The notes under the pieces: generated by a model
What the model was told of the DNA's origin: nothing
Database searches by the model: none
The model's input: only the letters and a program-made list of their open reading frames with translations
Position numbers and translations under genes: made by a program
Shown: one piece after another, positions 1 through 11,265 of the stretch
Layout: every line of letters begins with the position of its first letter
How positions within the stretch are numbered: the stretch's first letter is position 1
Origin: Strongylocentrotus droebachiensis
Lineage: Eukaryota; Echinodermata; Echinoidea; Camarodonta; Strongylocentrotidae
NCBI GenBank assembly: GCA_035222895.1
Contig: JAVYIG010000410.1
Span: 248,001-312,000, forward strand
Length of the DNA stretch: 64,000 nucleotides
Reading direction: 5' to 3'

Positions 1-998
1 CATTTTGTTCACAGCATACATCTGACATTTTTTTGTTGTCTTATCAAGTTATGCATGACTTTACAAAAATATGAATGGAATTCTCAAATCCTTTTAATTG
101 CATGTATAAGCTAAAGTTGAAATATGCAGATGAAGATTAACCTTATCATTATAAACAAAACATTTTAATGCAAAGTGCTACAATTTAATTGAGATTATGA
201 GAAATACAGTCACACTTTGTTAAAATGTCAGGAAAAACTTTGGGTATCCCATTTGGCTCTTCATATTCAAATCAGTTGTAAAGTCATTCGGTACTTTGCT
301 TAATGAAACACCCCCTGTTTACTTATGTTTTCTTGAACTATCAGTTTATATATCTCTCAAGTCTGAGCTGTTACTGTTATCTTGGTTAGAGTGTTAATAG
401 GGTTTTATCAGTAATCCTTTTACATTTTTTGCATTACTCATCTCCTTTTGTCCTTTCGCTATATTTTAGATCATTTCCTTCCTTTTGTAACCGATGGTGT
501 AGATATTAAATTATGATTGTATCAATAGAGCTCCTATTGAGTTAATCAATTGTCTTTATTACCTGTACTTATTTGTAGGATGTGGTTTGGAGTTTTGACA
601 GTGACAAAACATTTCGAAGAGAAATTTTAGGATGTGGTGTGGAGTTTTGACGGTGAAAACATATTTTGAGAGAATTTTTCTGAATGGCTGATCCAGAATC
701 TTTATGTAAAAATCATATCATTATTGGGGAGACCCCCAAAATTATTGCAGGCTTTAGCCAAGAAGTCAGCCTACTGAATTTCTTTGAAATGCCTGAACAC
801 AGACAAAAATGTATGGAACAAGGAAGTACACAAACATTTGAGAGCACTGAGAAAGTAGTATTTTGTTAGATTATTTCCAGATTAGACTACAAAAAAATAA
901 GTAAACTCAAAATTATGTTATTTGCCTGATTAACGGTAGTATTGTTCCTTAAGTATTAAATCTTTGTTATGCTTATTTTCCACTTTGACTTCTTTCAG
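1..998 (+). other. Intron 3' end of the sorting nexin gene
   Basis: AT-rich, non-coding. It ends in a pyrimidine-containing acceptor (ttctttcag, AG at 997-998) directly before the coding exon. The only structure seen is a tandem pair of about 50 bp at 579-678 (units starting gatgtggtttggag and gatgtggtgtggag). No exon was recognised here; the 61-codon open frame at 684-869 has no family signature. Confidence 0.6.
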
Positions 999-1676
999 CT
1001 CTACAGCATAGCAGTGCTACGAACGATAGGAGCAGACACATCTCAAGCTATCATTGAGAGGCGATATTCAGAATTCTATGAGCTGAACAGAGGCCTCCGG
1101 AAGGGCTTCCCTCGGGCCATGGAGTCTGTGGTCTTCCCAAGGAAGACCATCACCGGCAACTACAAGCACCAGTTCATCGCAGAGCGCAGCAGAGCCTTTG
1201 AACAGTACTTGAGCCACACTTTCCAGAACGATGAAATCCGCATGAGCGAGGAGTTCCAGGAGTTCTTCTACAACCAGGACCTGAGGCGAGCCTACAAGTA
1301 CATGTCCAAGCAGAACTTTGAGGAAGCGCTGCCTCTCCTGCAGAATGCCCTGCACCTCCAGGAGAAGATGATCGGGGAGAAGCACCCTGATACGGTACGG
1401 ACACTCTGTGCAATCATCGTTGTTTATCTCTCACGCCTAGAGAGCCAGCCTCACGTGCTCGGGTACGCGGAGAAGGCACTCACAGACATTGGTGAGGATG
1501 AGACAAACCCATTCTTGATTCCTCTCCTGCAGACATTGATCGGGGTTAGGTGGAGACTTCAAAAGGACAAAAGAGACTTGGAAGTGAGGCTTTCACGCTA
1601 TATCAAGCCTGGACTTGATGGAGGTGATATGCCAACGCTAGAGGAATTAATCATGCAGAGTCTATCTCATCTATGA
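999..1676 (+). CDS. SNX21: Sorting nexin SNX20/SNX21-like, last coding exon (partial gene)
   Basis: Terminal coding exon of 225 codons plus stop (tga 1674-1676), entered in phase 0 after the acceptor at 997-998. The start of the PX domain lies upstream of the window. The exon carries the PX core: RRYSEF, the phosphoinositide-binding strand, near exon residues 22-27, followed by a basic stretch with VFPRK and an Arg-rich segment (AERSRAFEQYL). It continues with FFYNQDLRRAY and a helical-repeat region ending in WRLQKDKRDLEVRL. From memory this matches the PXB region of vertebrate SNX20/SNX21, which has the same FFY...L.RA and WRL..DKR..EARL signatures. The family binds phosphoinositides on endosomes; SNX20 acts with PSGL-1 in leukocytes, but no partner can be inferred here. 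I cannot separate SNX20 from SNX21, and an invertebrate gene may be co-orthologous to both. The exon is GC-richer than its flanks. Confidence 0.88.
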   Translation, partial: LYSIAVLRTIGADTSQAIIERRYSEFYELNRGLRKGFPRAMESVVFPRKTITGNYKHQFIAERSRAFEQYLSHTFQNDEIRMSEEFQEFFYNQDLRRAYKYMSKQNFEEALPLLQNALHLQEKMIGEKHPDTVRTLCAIIVVYLSRLESQPHVLGYAEKALTDIGEDETNPFLIPLLQTLIGVRWRLQKDKRDLEVRLSRYIKPGLDGGDMPTLEELIMQSLSHL

Positions 1677-2937
1677 GCTTCTGCCATATTGAATATTGTG
1701 AAATGTTTTAATGAAATTTTTATCTGGTTGTATATGATCATGTTGTAAAACAGTATCCTAGAGTTGGACAGTACATTTTTGTTCTCTATAATTATGTTCA
1801 TGCTTTTGATAGTGCTATATTTTCGTCTTTTTATCGTTTTTCTATATTATTGCCAATGTGTTATTTTAGCGATTTTTAAAATCAGTCTGTATCCAGCTCC
1901 ATTCTCAGACAACGTTGGCTGAAGTTGTATCTTCAGTCATGATGTAACTTACAGAGGAATCTTTAAAAAAGACATGAACCCATATGCAGGGGAGCCCCCC
2001 CCCCCCCCCCCCCCCCCCCCCGCTTTACAATTTTCACCCGTAAAATTGTATTCAATATGGCTGCCACTGTTAACCATTTTAATTCTGTGTTACAGTTTTT
2101 ATGTAATATACATATACATCCATAGAGGCGCTAGTTGTAAGAGATACATGTGGGAATTACTCTTTCTGAATTCTGATCCTCTGACCTGTGTACTTACTTT
2201 GAATTATATCAGGTGCATTCATCCTGTGGAAACGTTGTACTTCAAAATGTGGGTACTTACTCTTTATATGCCACACAAATAATCACACTGTGCCACATGG
2301 GATATCAAAGGCTTCAAGATTATTTATCTGGTTCCAATGCAAGATTAATCTGTACCAATGTTAAAAGGGTTGTCATGGAAAGTGGGTCATATTGCAAAGC
2401 TATTGTGATAATAGCAAACAAGTGACTGTGGAGAGAGGCAAAGAAAGCAACCAAACGGTTGAGGCTTCCTGAAACTTGCATGAAAATGGTTTACTCCATG
2501 GCACGTAATTTGACGCAATTTGGCATGCAAATGCCAGACAGTGAGGGAAGTGGTCTCAAATACTTTATGGTGTGAGCGATAGACAAAATTTTGTACTGTC
2601 ATTGAAAACATCGATGTAAAACATCACAGTCTATTCCAGTATATTCTTTAAAAATGATGTTGAAATAGTAGATCTTATGCAACATGCAAATTCTGTTGGC
2701 GTGGCTTGACAGTGTTTTTGCAAGTAAAGTGATTTTGTAGGTGCAGAGCACAGTTCAGCAAGACCAGGGGCAGATGTAACAGTAAACGTGAGGTTCGAAA
2801 GTGTGGTAGGGGTTTCAGAATCTGTTAAATCCCTGGATTAGAATAATTTAGAACACTGAGATGAGGGCAATACCACCATGAAATCAGGGCATCGATAATG
2901 AAAGGATTAGCTATACTCTTAAGGCTGTATATCATTC
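1677..2937 (+). other. 3' UTR and flank of the sorting nexin gene
   Basis: Non-coding sequence after the stop codon, with a C20-type homopolymer at about 1997-2021. No AATAAA lies close behind the stop. The first clear ones are at 3446-3451 and 4460-4465, so the UTR is either long or uses a variant signal. The end cannot be placed from sequence. Confidence 0.4.
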
Positions 2938-2939
2938 TA

Positions 2940-3319
2940 CAGTCAAACTAAAGTCAAACCTGTCTACTTAGGCCACCTTAATATTAGACTAAAAGTGGCC
3001 ATTGTAGCCCGGTGACCTTTATTAGAAAGGTCCTCCTTCTAGATGGAGGCAATACCCGGCCCCCACTCCGGGTTCGGAATGACGTCATGCGTGTTACCAA
3101 AATGTCCGGTAAAGGGGTACTTTTCACGCACCAAAGTCCGGCTCGTACATTCACAAAATTGACTTTACACACCGGACTTAGGGGGTGTTTTCAAAAGGAT
3201 GGAACACGCATATGCGTACCCTAAATAACATAGAGTGGGGGGGGCCAGGAGGCAATATTGGTGACCATTACAAACAGGTGGCCTTTAAATAGAGCCGGCC
3301 AATAAGAAAGATTTGACTG
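2940..3319. mobile_element. TA-flanked CAGTCAAACC element, copy A, with a nested element
   Basis: Starts TA|CAGTCAAAC and ends GACTG|TA, with TA at 2938-2939 and 3320-3321. The interior has the family's words (aaacctgtctac, ggccacc, ggtgacc, ggtggcctt) as inverted pairs. The CAGT terminus and TA target duplication are typical of Tc1/mariner-pogo relatives. It has no coding capacity, so it is a MITE. A second, unrelated element is inserted at 3055-3247. Confidence 0.75.
3055..3247. mobile_element. MULE-like MITE with 10-bp target duplication, copy 1
   Basis: 193 bp flanked by the 10-bp direct repeat GGAGGCAATA (3045-3054 and 3248-3257). Ends are inverted: GGCCCCCACTC on the left, GAGTGGGGGGGGCC on the right. 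The interior matches the reverse complement of the copy at 14659-15056 (shared words: accggacattttgg, ccggactttg, gcgtaccctaaataac). A 9-11 bp duplication is typical of Mutator-like elements; that class call is inference. Confidence 0.7.
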
Positions 3320-3321
3320 TA

Positions 3322-4803
3322 TTTTGAATGTAATCAATTTATTCACTTTTATTTTCCTGAATGCCTTGATGGGGGTGAGGGGGGGGGGGGGCATGAACCC
3401 TTTGCCTACGGGAACAGGATGGCTTCTGCAATACGGAACATGGGAAATAAACAGATTCAGTAGCCATTGGGTTAAAAGGGACTATCGTTTTGGTATGCTT
3501 TAAATCACCCCTACCAATATACATGAGACTTTCTAACGATTAAAGATTTAGTACAGGGCAAATGGGAAGGAAGCTCGCAAGATTCGTCACAGAGTTGCAA
3601 AGTTGTGTTTGATTGATCACACTTTCAAAAATTCATGACTTTCTTGTTTTTAATTAGTTTTTGCTCAACTTTCACTGCCTGACCTGTCTTCGATTAAAAC
3701 CATGATTGCACTTAAATTAAGTCAGGTTTATCTTCCCGACATGCTGATTTCTATGCAAGTGTGATGTCTTGCTAACTCACAAGTTGCTAGTAGATATAAG
3801 CAGAGTGCAGTTTTGATATTTTAATTTGCAACTTCTTCTCACAGAATTAATGAATCCAGAACTAGTATTATGATTATGATACAAGCCTGTAGCCCCATAT
3901 TGTAAAAATAATTGTTTTAGGAATTTATCACCTTAAATCTTATCAATAAGAAACGACTTACATAACTTATACAACTTACATAGCAGTGATGCAGCTACAT
4001 AAGAATGCCAAGGGGGTGCCCCTTTCTCCAATCAAATTGCAAAAGAGAGAGAGAGAAAGAGAGAGAGAGGGGGAGGGGGAGGGAAAGAAAAGGAGAGGGG
4101 GTAGACAATGTAAAAATAGATTTGACCCACTCCTTCACACTCCTCTGACTCGATGATTCCATGGCCTTGTTCTCACGCATTTCATTTGAGTTGAAAGACT
4201 TGACGCCACCCTCCGATACCAGTCCCCCCCCCCTCCTTGTGTGATCCGTACTACCCAATTGCTACACAGGAAACATGGTTAATCATGTTTGTATTGGTAC
4301 CCCTGGATTGGGATTGATGCCCCTGGTAAAATTAACGCCATGAGGATCCTTATCCGGTATCACTTTCATTATGGTCAGACCTTCTGGTCTTTAACAGACA
4401 GTTTTATTTGACATCCATCATGTTGTCAACTACCAAACCACAATCATACCTCGTTGTGAAATAAATGTCATGTCTCCTATAGGGAGCCTCTATGATAATA
4501 ATTAGAAATGAATAGAGGGGATGACAGGCTCTAGTATGTGAGACATCTGTATGTGGTCCTAGATGACATTATAAACCTCATGCTGGTTTGCAGCTGTCAG
4601 ATGGGGGCAGTGTTGATGACGGCATGTATCTTCATGCTCATTTGTAAAATGAAGATATCATCTGCTTGAATTGCCAATTTTCAACAATTAGATCAATGGA
4701 ACTTTTACAAGACTAAATTCAATTCATTGAACCTCAAGCATTCACCAATCTACTTCTCTTGATCTTTTGCTTTTAGTTGAGCCAACTTGATGCCAGAGTA
4801 GAC
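3322..4803. other. Intergenic stretch without a recognised gene
   Basis: Contains a G12 run at about 3380-3391, a GA-rich tract at 4044-4100, a C11 run near 4223, and AATAAA hexamers at 3446 and 4460. No exon or transposon end was recognised. Confidence 0.4.
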
Positions 4804-4807
4804 TTAA

Positions 4808-5039
4808 AGGGGGTGTAGCATGGCAAATACTGGTTAACGCACGTAAACGAATGGACTTGATTAACGGTCAGTCCGCGCAAGCGTTCGTGAAACAGACCAA
4901 AGTTCTCCTCTCGCTTCGGTTTTGCGTAAGTTGCATGCACATGAATACTGTGGTCACGTCGTCGGTAGTCGTATTATACCCGATTTGCCCCGAGTTAGGC
5001 CACAGGAAAGACACATAGTCTCGTCATTCTACACCCCCT
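4808..5039. mobile_element. TTAA-flanked MITE (piggyBac-like target choice)
   Basis: 232 bp between TTAA at 4804-4807 and TTAA at 5040-5043. The terminal inverted repeats are AGGGGGTGTAG and CTACACCCCCT, with imperfect extension inward. TTAA duplication is the hallmark of piggyBac-type insertion (Kolobok elements also use it). The interior is GC-richer than the flanks and has no open frame. Confidence 0.65.
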
Positions 5040-5297
5040 TTAAATCTTGAACCTATCGCGTTTAACAGAATAATTTTATCTACAAATGTATCATTGTGTT
5101 GCCTTGTGTAATTTTTTATATAATCTACCTTCTTTGATATTTGGTGCTGTTTTGTATCCTGTCTGTTTGTGACATAGTTACACTATCTCTGTAAATGTAA
5201 TCTTTAAAGTTGTTGTAAAATGTAGTAAAAGTATATCTTGACATAAACAACAATACATATAACGAGACCAGGTATAGTATTCGATCACATACCCCAT

Positions 5298-6010
5298 GAT
5301 ATATTGATAGATGCGAGAGGTTTTCACAGAAACAAAACATTTCATATACTTGGTTTGATTTGGAGTGAGGTGAAGTAGTGACCTACATGGTTGATAAATG
5401 TATGAACAATTAGAAAAGAAATTGAGATTAGAATGCTCATTTGAAGGGGCCTTGAAGTTATCTGAAAATTGTTCAGAATTGCTGTAGTCCCAATTATCTC
5501 TGCATCGTTTCTTTCGATCAACCACTGGTCATTTGTGCAGGGTTGAAGCTTCTAGTTTTGTTGATTGATGTAAGTTTTATATTTTCAAATGACACTTTCA
5601 TATATTTATAGATTTTAAATATATGTTTTGATACATAGTATTATTTTCTTTGTCAAAAGGTACAGCTCATCCTACTGTTATTTTATTTTCATTTTTAAAT
5701 TTTGTATGCTGCTAGTACTGAGACAAAATAGGAATATAAAGTTTAAAGAGTGGAACATTCAATAATGATAATATTGATAATAACAACAACAACAGCAGCA
5801 GCAACAACAGCAACAACATTATTATCCAATCATAGACAAGCAACCAAATATGTAAAGGCTCTAGCATTATAAGGTACCAATTTTCACCTGGGTGGAGAGT
5901 GGCAAATGTGGATTAATGTCTTGCCAAAGGACAATCGTGGTTGACTGGGATTTGAACCCTCGATCCTTGGATTAAGAGTCAAGTGAATGAACCACTCACT
6001 ATACACCTCC
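5298..6010. repeat. Tandem segmental duplication, copy 1
   Basis: Matches 6012-7215 in order: ggttttcaca(g)gaa...catttcat, then tggttgataaa, then a run ending ttctttcgatcaa, then tttctttgtcaaa...ctcatcctactg, then a tRNA-derived SINE at the end of both copies. The SINE was therefore present before duplication. The copies are diverged, so the event is old. Copy 1 lacks the CAGTCAAACC-type insertion found in copy 2. Confidence 0.7.
5815..6005 (-). repeat. tRNA-Lys-derived SINE, copy 1
   Basis: Read on the minus strand, the head is tRNA-like: GAGTGGTTCATTCACTTG, then GACTCTTAATCCAAGG with a CTT anticodon loop, then a B box GGGTTCAAATCC (about 5948-5959, plus-strand coordinates). The body follows, with GGCAAGACATTAATCCACAT and CACTCTCCACCCAGG. 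The same body recurs at 7025-7212, 19738-19862 and as fragments near 12.7 and 38.35 kb. Confidence 0.75.
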
Positions 6011-6061
6011 ACATGTATTGATAAATGTGGTAGGTTTTCACGGAAGCAAATCATTTCATGT

Positions 6062-6222
6062 AGAGTAAAACCTGTATATAAAGACCGCTCAAGGGAGACA
6101 AGAAAAGTAGCCTAACAAAAAGGCAGGTGGTCTTTTTGTACAGGTTCCTTTAGTACATGTTTCAATGAGACACCATTTTCAAGGGCAACAAAAATATGGT
6201 CTTTATAGACAGGTGGTTTGGT
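6062..6222. mobile_element. CAGTCAAACC-type element, copy B (decayed ends)
   Basis: Carries the family interior: aaaacctgtatataaagaccgc, ggtggtctttttgtacagg, catgtttcaatgagacacc, ggtctttatagacaggtgg. The same order is seen in the copy at 37644. Left and right termini are degraded, so the edges are approximate. Confidence 0.6.
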
Positions 6223-7024
6223 TTGATTTTGAAGTTGGATAGAGTAATGGGCTGCATGGTTGATAAAGTATAAAATTAGGAAATCACTTGAGAATAGAAT
6301 ACTCATGAATAAAGGGACCTGAAATTAATATCTCTGGATCATTTCTTTTGATCAGTCATATTTGATATATAATCATGGTTATAGTTTATGTGCTTGGTAT
6401 ATCTCAGTTCCTTATCGTGAACTTAACATGTGAATATTTTTGTATATTTTAACTGTATATTTTGATATATTTTATTTTCTTTGTCAAAGTTGGCAAGAGA
6501 TTTTGTGAAGCAGTAATGTAAATGTACAACTCATCCTACTGATTTTTTTTTTTATAATTGTGTTTACAAATTTTATGCTCCAAGTACTGAGTAAAGTATG
6601 ATGATGTTAAGTTGGAAAGAGTAGAAGATTCTATAATAATAAGGGAGTTTACAGATAGCACATGGTACAAATGACCCCAAATATCCACAGATCTTTTACA
6701 CATCATAGTTCAGCCACTTTGAGCATCTTAGAATAATAACTGCCAAAGTCCTAGATGTGCTTCATGAATACCTTTTGTTTGACCTCTTGAAAAGAATACT
6801 TCCACCTGCGTATCATAGAATGTACCGATGGTGCATAAATGAATAATGTTACATAACTTTCATGAGCGCATATCCAGTATTCATCTCTGTGGGTTTTACC
6901 ATTTTGGTACAAATGACCTTTATCTGCCCATGCGCAGATTGTATCTGTCAACTGGCTTATAATAATGATGGCTTCATATACATGTAGAGCGCATACGTCC
7001 AACATTCCATGTTGCTTCTGGTAC

Positions 7025-7212
7025 TCCAACATTATTACCCAGTCGTAGACAAGTAGCCAAATATGTAGCACTCTAGCATATCAGGTGCACCAGGGTGAAG
7101 AGTGGCATATGTGGATTAATGTCTTGGCAAGGGAAGATAGTGCCAGGCGGGAATTTGAACCCTGAACCCTTGGATTGGGAGTCAAATGAATGAACCACTC
7201 TGCCATGACCTG
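7025..7212 (-). repeat. tRNA-Lys-derived SINE, copy 2
   Basis: Minus-strand head GAGTGGTTCATTCATTTG, GACTCCCAATCCAAGGG and B-box-like GGGTTCAAATTCC, then body GCCAAGACATTAATCCACAT. Same position relative to the surrounding duplication as copy 1. The anticodon-loop triplet differs from copy 1. Confidence 0.7.
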
Positions 7213-7215
7213 CAC

Positions 7216-8818
7216 TTCCTGTATTAAAGAGGAAATGAATGCACATTTTTTGTAAACGTGACAGTTTGCTCTCTGAGAAGCAAAGAAAAATCCCTTGATA
7301 TTGTAGTGGGTCTGAACATTTGTTAGTGTAATACTCTTAAAAACTAAACGGTAATTCACCACCTATATCAAGGAATCTTTATTAAAAGATTTTTTGTTTT
7401 AGATCTTGGAGGGCACTGAAAATAAAGGTTAAAGCTGACAAGCTTTTAAAGTTGTAAAAAGTATAATTTCATGTGCAGGGGCATAGTTACCTTTTTGACA
7501 GAGAGAGATGCAGATTTGCCAAATAAATTGGTCAGATTATCCCCTTTCAAAATGGTTCAGCAATATCTCGGTTGAGATTAGTGTATTTCACAGGAATATA
7601 ATTTGCACTCCATCATACAAGTGAGAGGATTATAATCCATTTAAAATTGCGGGGAAAAACGTATTGAATCGATGTTGATTGGTATGAAAGAAATATTTCT
7701 CAACTTGACAGTTATTTGTTTATTGTCTGTTATCCTCAGAATATATCTACTAATACTGCCATTTGTTATAGTGGCATTGTTCATATTGCCTAGCTGACTG
7801 TGTTTTAGTTGGGGGTATTATCATATTTCCATTTATACTTCAGAAAGTTTTACCACTATATGTATACAAAACATAAATTTCAATTTTATTGTAAGAGTAC
7901 TTTCTTACCTTTGTACAAAATTTCTTGACAGTTCAAAATATGTGCATATTATTTTGATTATGTTCAAAAGCTATAAATATTTACATGCTGAAACCCTGTT
8001 GATTTTGTTTATTATTACCTGCCTAATTTTTTTTTTGGTGGCTTGTATGGTGCTGTACATATTGTGAACATGTTGGTGTCTATTGTTGAATGAAATGCTA
8101 AATGTCATTTTTGTAATGCTAAAATTTCTGTTGTGAGGACCAATTGTGATGAGTTTATGATTTGTCTCAGATTCAGAATTATTTTACAATCGTTCAATGT
8201 GTCATAGAGTGGTCAATGAAAAAACAGATATAACTTTCATAAATTCTTTGAAAAAGTAGATTTAAAAATAAAAAAGATATGTGTTTTATCTTTGTTGTCG
8301 TAAGAATAGAAAATATATCATCACATACTTCACCATACATGGTATTACACTTTGATTAGAATGTGATTTGAATGGATTTTTGTTTTAAGGTAAGACTATG
8401 GGTTTCTGTCAGTGATCATAAAATGACAATATTGTAAAATATTTCTCAATAGAATTTATGTTGAGAATTGATACATAAAGGTATGGAAATAGCTGGGGTA
8501 TGACAATTTGCTTCTGTTATGGAATAGGTGAAGTCAAACTTGATACCGGAATAAGGAGTTAACTCCGTTTTCAAAGGTTCTATGAAGATATAGGTTCCCC
8601 TGAAACATTTATATCATGAAGTTGAACCATTTTAAAGGATTTAATGTTTTTTAGATAAATAGGTTTGTAAGCCATTTTAGCTCAACTTCAGGTGCTATAC
8701 ATATCCATGTGTCTGGGAATCATGTAGATTGAAGTTTGATGATGTTAGAATGGTAAAGGAAATGCCTCCCTCTTTAGTTAGCTTTTATTATCCAGGAACT
8801 CCACCTATGAAAATAGCC
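7216..8818. other. AT-rich intergenic stretch
   Basis: No exon-like open frame, transposon end or tandem array recognised. AATAAA hexamers occur (for example 7421-7426), but nothing ties them to a transcript. Confidence 0.4.
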
Positions 8819-8879
8819 CCCTCTCTCTTTTCTCTCTCTCTCTCTCTCCCTCTCACCCTCTCTCTCTCTTTCTCTCACA

Positions 8880-8912
<33 letters not shown>

Positions 8913-8916
8913 TATC

Positions 8917-8960
<44 letters not shown>

Positions 8961-8965
8961 ACTCT
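8819..8965. repeat. (CT)n microsatellite
   Basis: About 145 bp of CT dinucleotides with interruptions, directly followed by the segment that is duplicated at 19.86 kb. Confidence 0.9.
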
Positions 8966-9421
8966 CCCCTCCCTTTCTCCAACTTTCTTGTCTTTCTTTT
9001 TTTTTCCTATCTGTCTTTCCCTCACCTCTCACACTTTTTCTCCATCACAGGCAAATGAACTACATAATACAATGTTGAAACCCATTAGTCACTGAATGGA
9101 ATTAACTCTATATAAACGTCAAACATTTTGGGCATAGGCATTTAAACAATGTTATGTTGTACATACATGTAGTAGAATCATGTAAGAATAGGTTTTTCAA
9201 TATGTTTTTATTTTCAAGTATTAAAACTTTGTCTTTCCTCTTTCATTTCATGAAACAACCTTTAAATACTAGAAATACAATGTATTTGATTTATTGCCTA
9301 TTATATTTACGATGCCTTTCATAATGTTTGTTGTTCCTGCAGTGCTTTTTCTAAAGAAAGGTAGTAAATTCTTTTTGAGAGCCTTCTTCCTTTTTGTCAG
9401 TATATAGAGGTTTCGAAGTTG
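8966..9421. repeat. Dispersed 0.45-kb duplication, copy 1
   Basis: Matches 19863-20285 almost end to end: ctttctcca, cacaggcaaat, actacataatacaat, ttttgggcataggcatt, atgttatgttgtacata, aactttgtctttcctctttc, tgatttattgcctattatat, atatagaggtttcgaagttg. No open frame is shared. It ends at the same base as copy 2 (gaagttg). Confidence 0.8.
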
Positions 9422-10197
9422 ATATAAATCAGATACTTTCTTAGTTAACTTGGAAGTTTGTAAGATGCTTCCTTTGTGCATTCTTTAATTGATATTGATT
9501 GAATATATATTAAACATCACCAAATTGATACTTACCGTTGTAACATAACATTTTCAGAGAAGTGAAGGTGTGCTACCAAGGATGTCGATAGTCAAGGGTT
9601 TGTGTGACCCCCCCCCCCCCCACCCCTCCATTGTGTTGACCAATTGTGTTGACCAACTTCAGTGGCAAATTCTATAACCTAAGGACCATTTTATGTCCCT
9701 TGTTGAAGAAAGTTTGGTAATGTTGCCAGCATAACAGGTCAGACCCCTCCCCCCCCCCCTGCTTGCATGTCCTTCTTGTTGATATGCAAAATGCTGCCAT
9801 TCAGTATTTTAACTTTTACATTGCAGACTCACGGTCTTTCTGAAATATTTGGAAATCAAAACGTTTTCAAAAAATAACATTCATATAAGCAACTCCAATT
9901 CCATATCCATCAGTCAACTCATGTCATCTGGCCCTTGTAAATGACCATGGACCTACTAGGAAGGACATTGTGGAAATGTATTTTTTATTTTCATGATTAA
10001 TATGTTATAAATTCTTTCAAATACTTGTCGTTTAGGTTAAAACTATTGTTTTGTTTTGTGTTTGTCTGTTGTTTTTTCCCCACCTTAATTGGTACACACA
10101 ACATTGTCACAATGTATCATTTTGTCACCTATTTTTAAAATCATCCTGTCCCATTATTATGGCTTATGTATTCACTGGAGCAGTGCACTAGGCCATT
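9422..10197. other. Intergenic stretch with homopolymer C runs
   Basis: Two C-rich runs (about 9609-9628 and 9747-9759). No gene or element ends recognised. Confidence 0.4.
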
Positions 10198-10369
10198 TTC
10201 TTAATGTAGCCAAATTAATAATGCATACATAATAGTAATTTTCTTAATGTAGCCAAATTAATAATGCATTCATAATAAACAATTTCTTAATGTAGCCAAA
10301 TTAATAATGCGTACATAGTAGTCATTTTCTTAATGTAGCCACATTAATAATGCATACATGATAATCTGA
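10198..10369. repeat. 43-bp tandem repeat, four copies
   Basis: Units begin ttcttaatgtagcc at 10198, 10241, 10284 and 10327, an exact 43-bp period. The core continues (a)aattaataatgc with few substitutions, which suggests recent expansion. Confidence 0.9.
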
Positions 10370-11108
10370 ATAAAATAATTCGCATCGAGGCACTTCACAA
10401 ACTGGCCTATTCTGTGCGAAACAAAGCTCAAGCGAAGTAGAGGTAGGGCAGCTATCTCCTAATTACGTCTAGGACTAGAGTTGGAAAAAGTCATGTTTTT
10501 ATTCATATATGAAAAATCGTGTTGTTTATTTTGGTAGATATTTTTAATCCATGCATTTTGTCATAAGATTAACCTCACACTGACATATTATCATATGTAA
10601 CCTCCTCAATTTTCACTGGATCAACTCATATCGTTTGTAATAATGTAATTGAACTAATGCGACATTTTGACCGAGTATATAATGATTGTATAGAAATAAA
10701 CTGGTGTTCAACCTGATATTCGTTATGCTTGTGTTGTTATTGTAATAATCTACCGTTTTTGTTTTAAATTCATTATCTCCTAATATAATATACTCGTGAT
10801 TTTTCAAATGAATCGGGAATGTTGATAAATAATACATCATTTCATTTCTATTATGTTTATCCCTCATTCACTACTTTCTCCTCTCTCCTTTTATTTCCGG
10901 CATACACGTAGATTCAATAACCATTTCACTCCATAAAGGAGAACATATAATTAGTGAGTTCCAGAACAATAACAAAATGTAAGTATCAAATTAAGTACAT
11001 GCTGTAGTTGGCAGATTATATTGAAATATAAACATTATTTGCCTTCTTCTCTCCTATTGGACTCCTACTCCTGCATATCTCCTTATATTATTATCCACCT
11101 TTTTCCAC

Positions 11109-11116
11109 TCCCCCCC

Positions 11117-11198
<82 letters not shown>

Positions 11199-11265
11199 CT
11201 CTCTCTCTCCCCCTCTCTCTCTCTTTCTCTCATTCTCTCTCTCTCCCATTTTTTCTTTCTATCTC
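11109..11265. repeat. C-run and (CT)n microsatellite
   Basis: About 20 C followed by about 135 bp of CT with short interruptions, ending in tttctttctatctcag. The open frame across it is low-complexity Ser/Leu. Confidence 0.9.

Larger units (their letters stand above)
6012..7215. repeat. Tandem segmental duplication, copy 2
   Basis: Diverged copy of 5298-6010, enlarged by a CAGTCAAACC-type element at 6062-6222 and by about 370 bp before the SINE (6650-7020). The 6062 insertion sits between catttcat and gtttgatttt; copy 1 reads catttcat-atacttg-gtttgattt and so approximates the empty site. Confidence 0.65.

Noticed and set aside
1068-1413. Minus-strand open frames opposite the sorting nexin exon
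   Set aside because: Shadows of the GC-richer plus-strand coding exon.
5940-6005. A functional tRNA-Lys gene
   Set aside because: Only the D-arm-to-B-box part is tRNA-like, it is diverged, it lacks a matching acceptor stem, and the same sequence recurs as a SINE.
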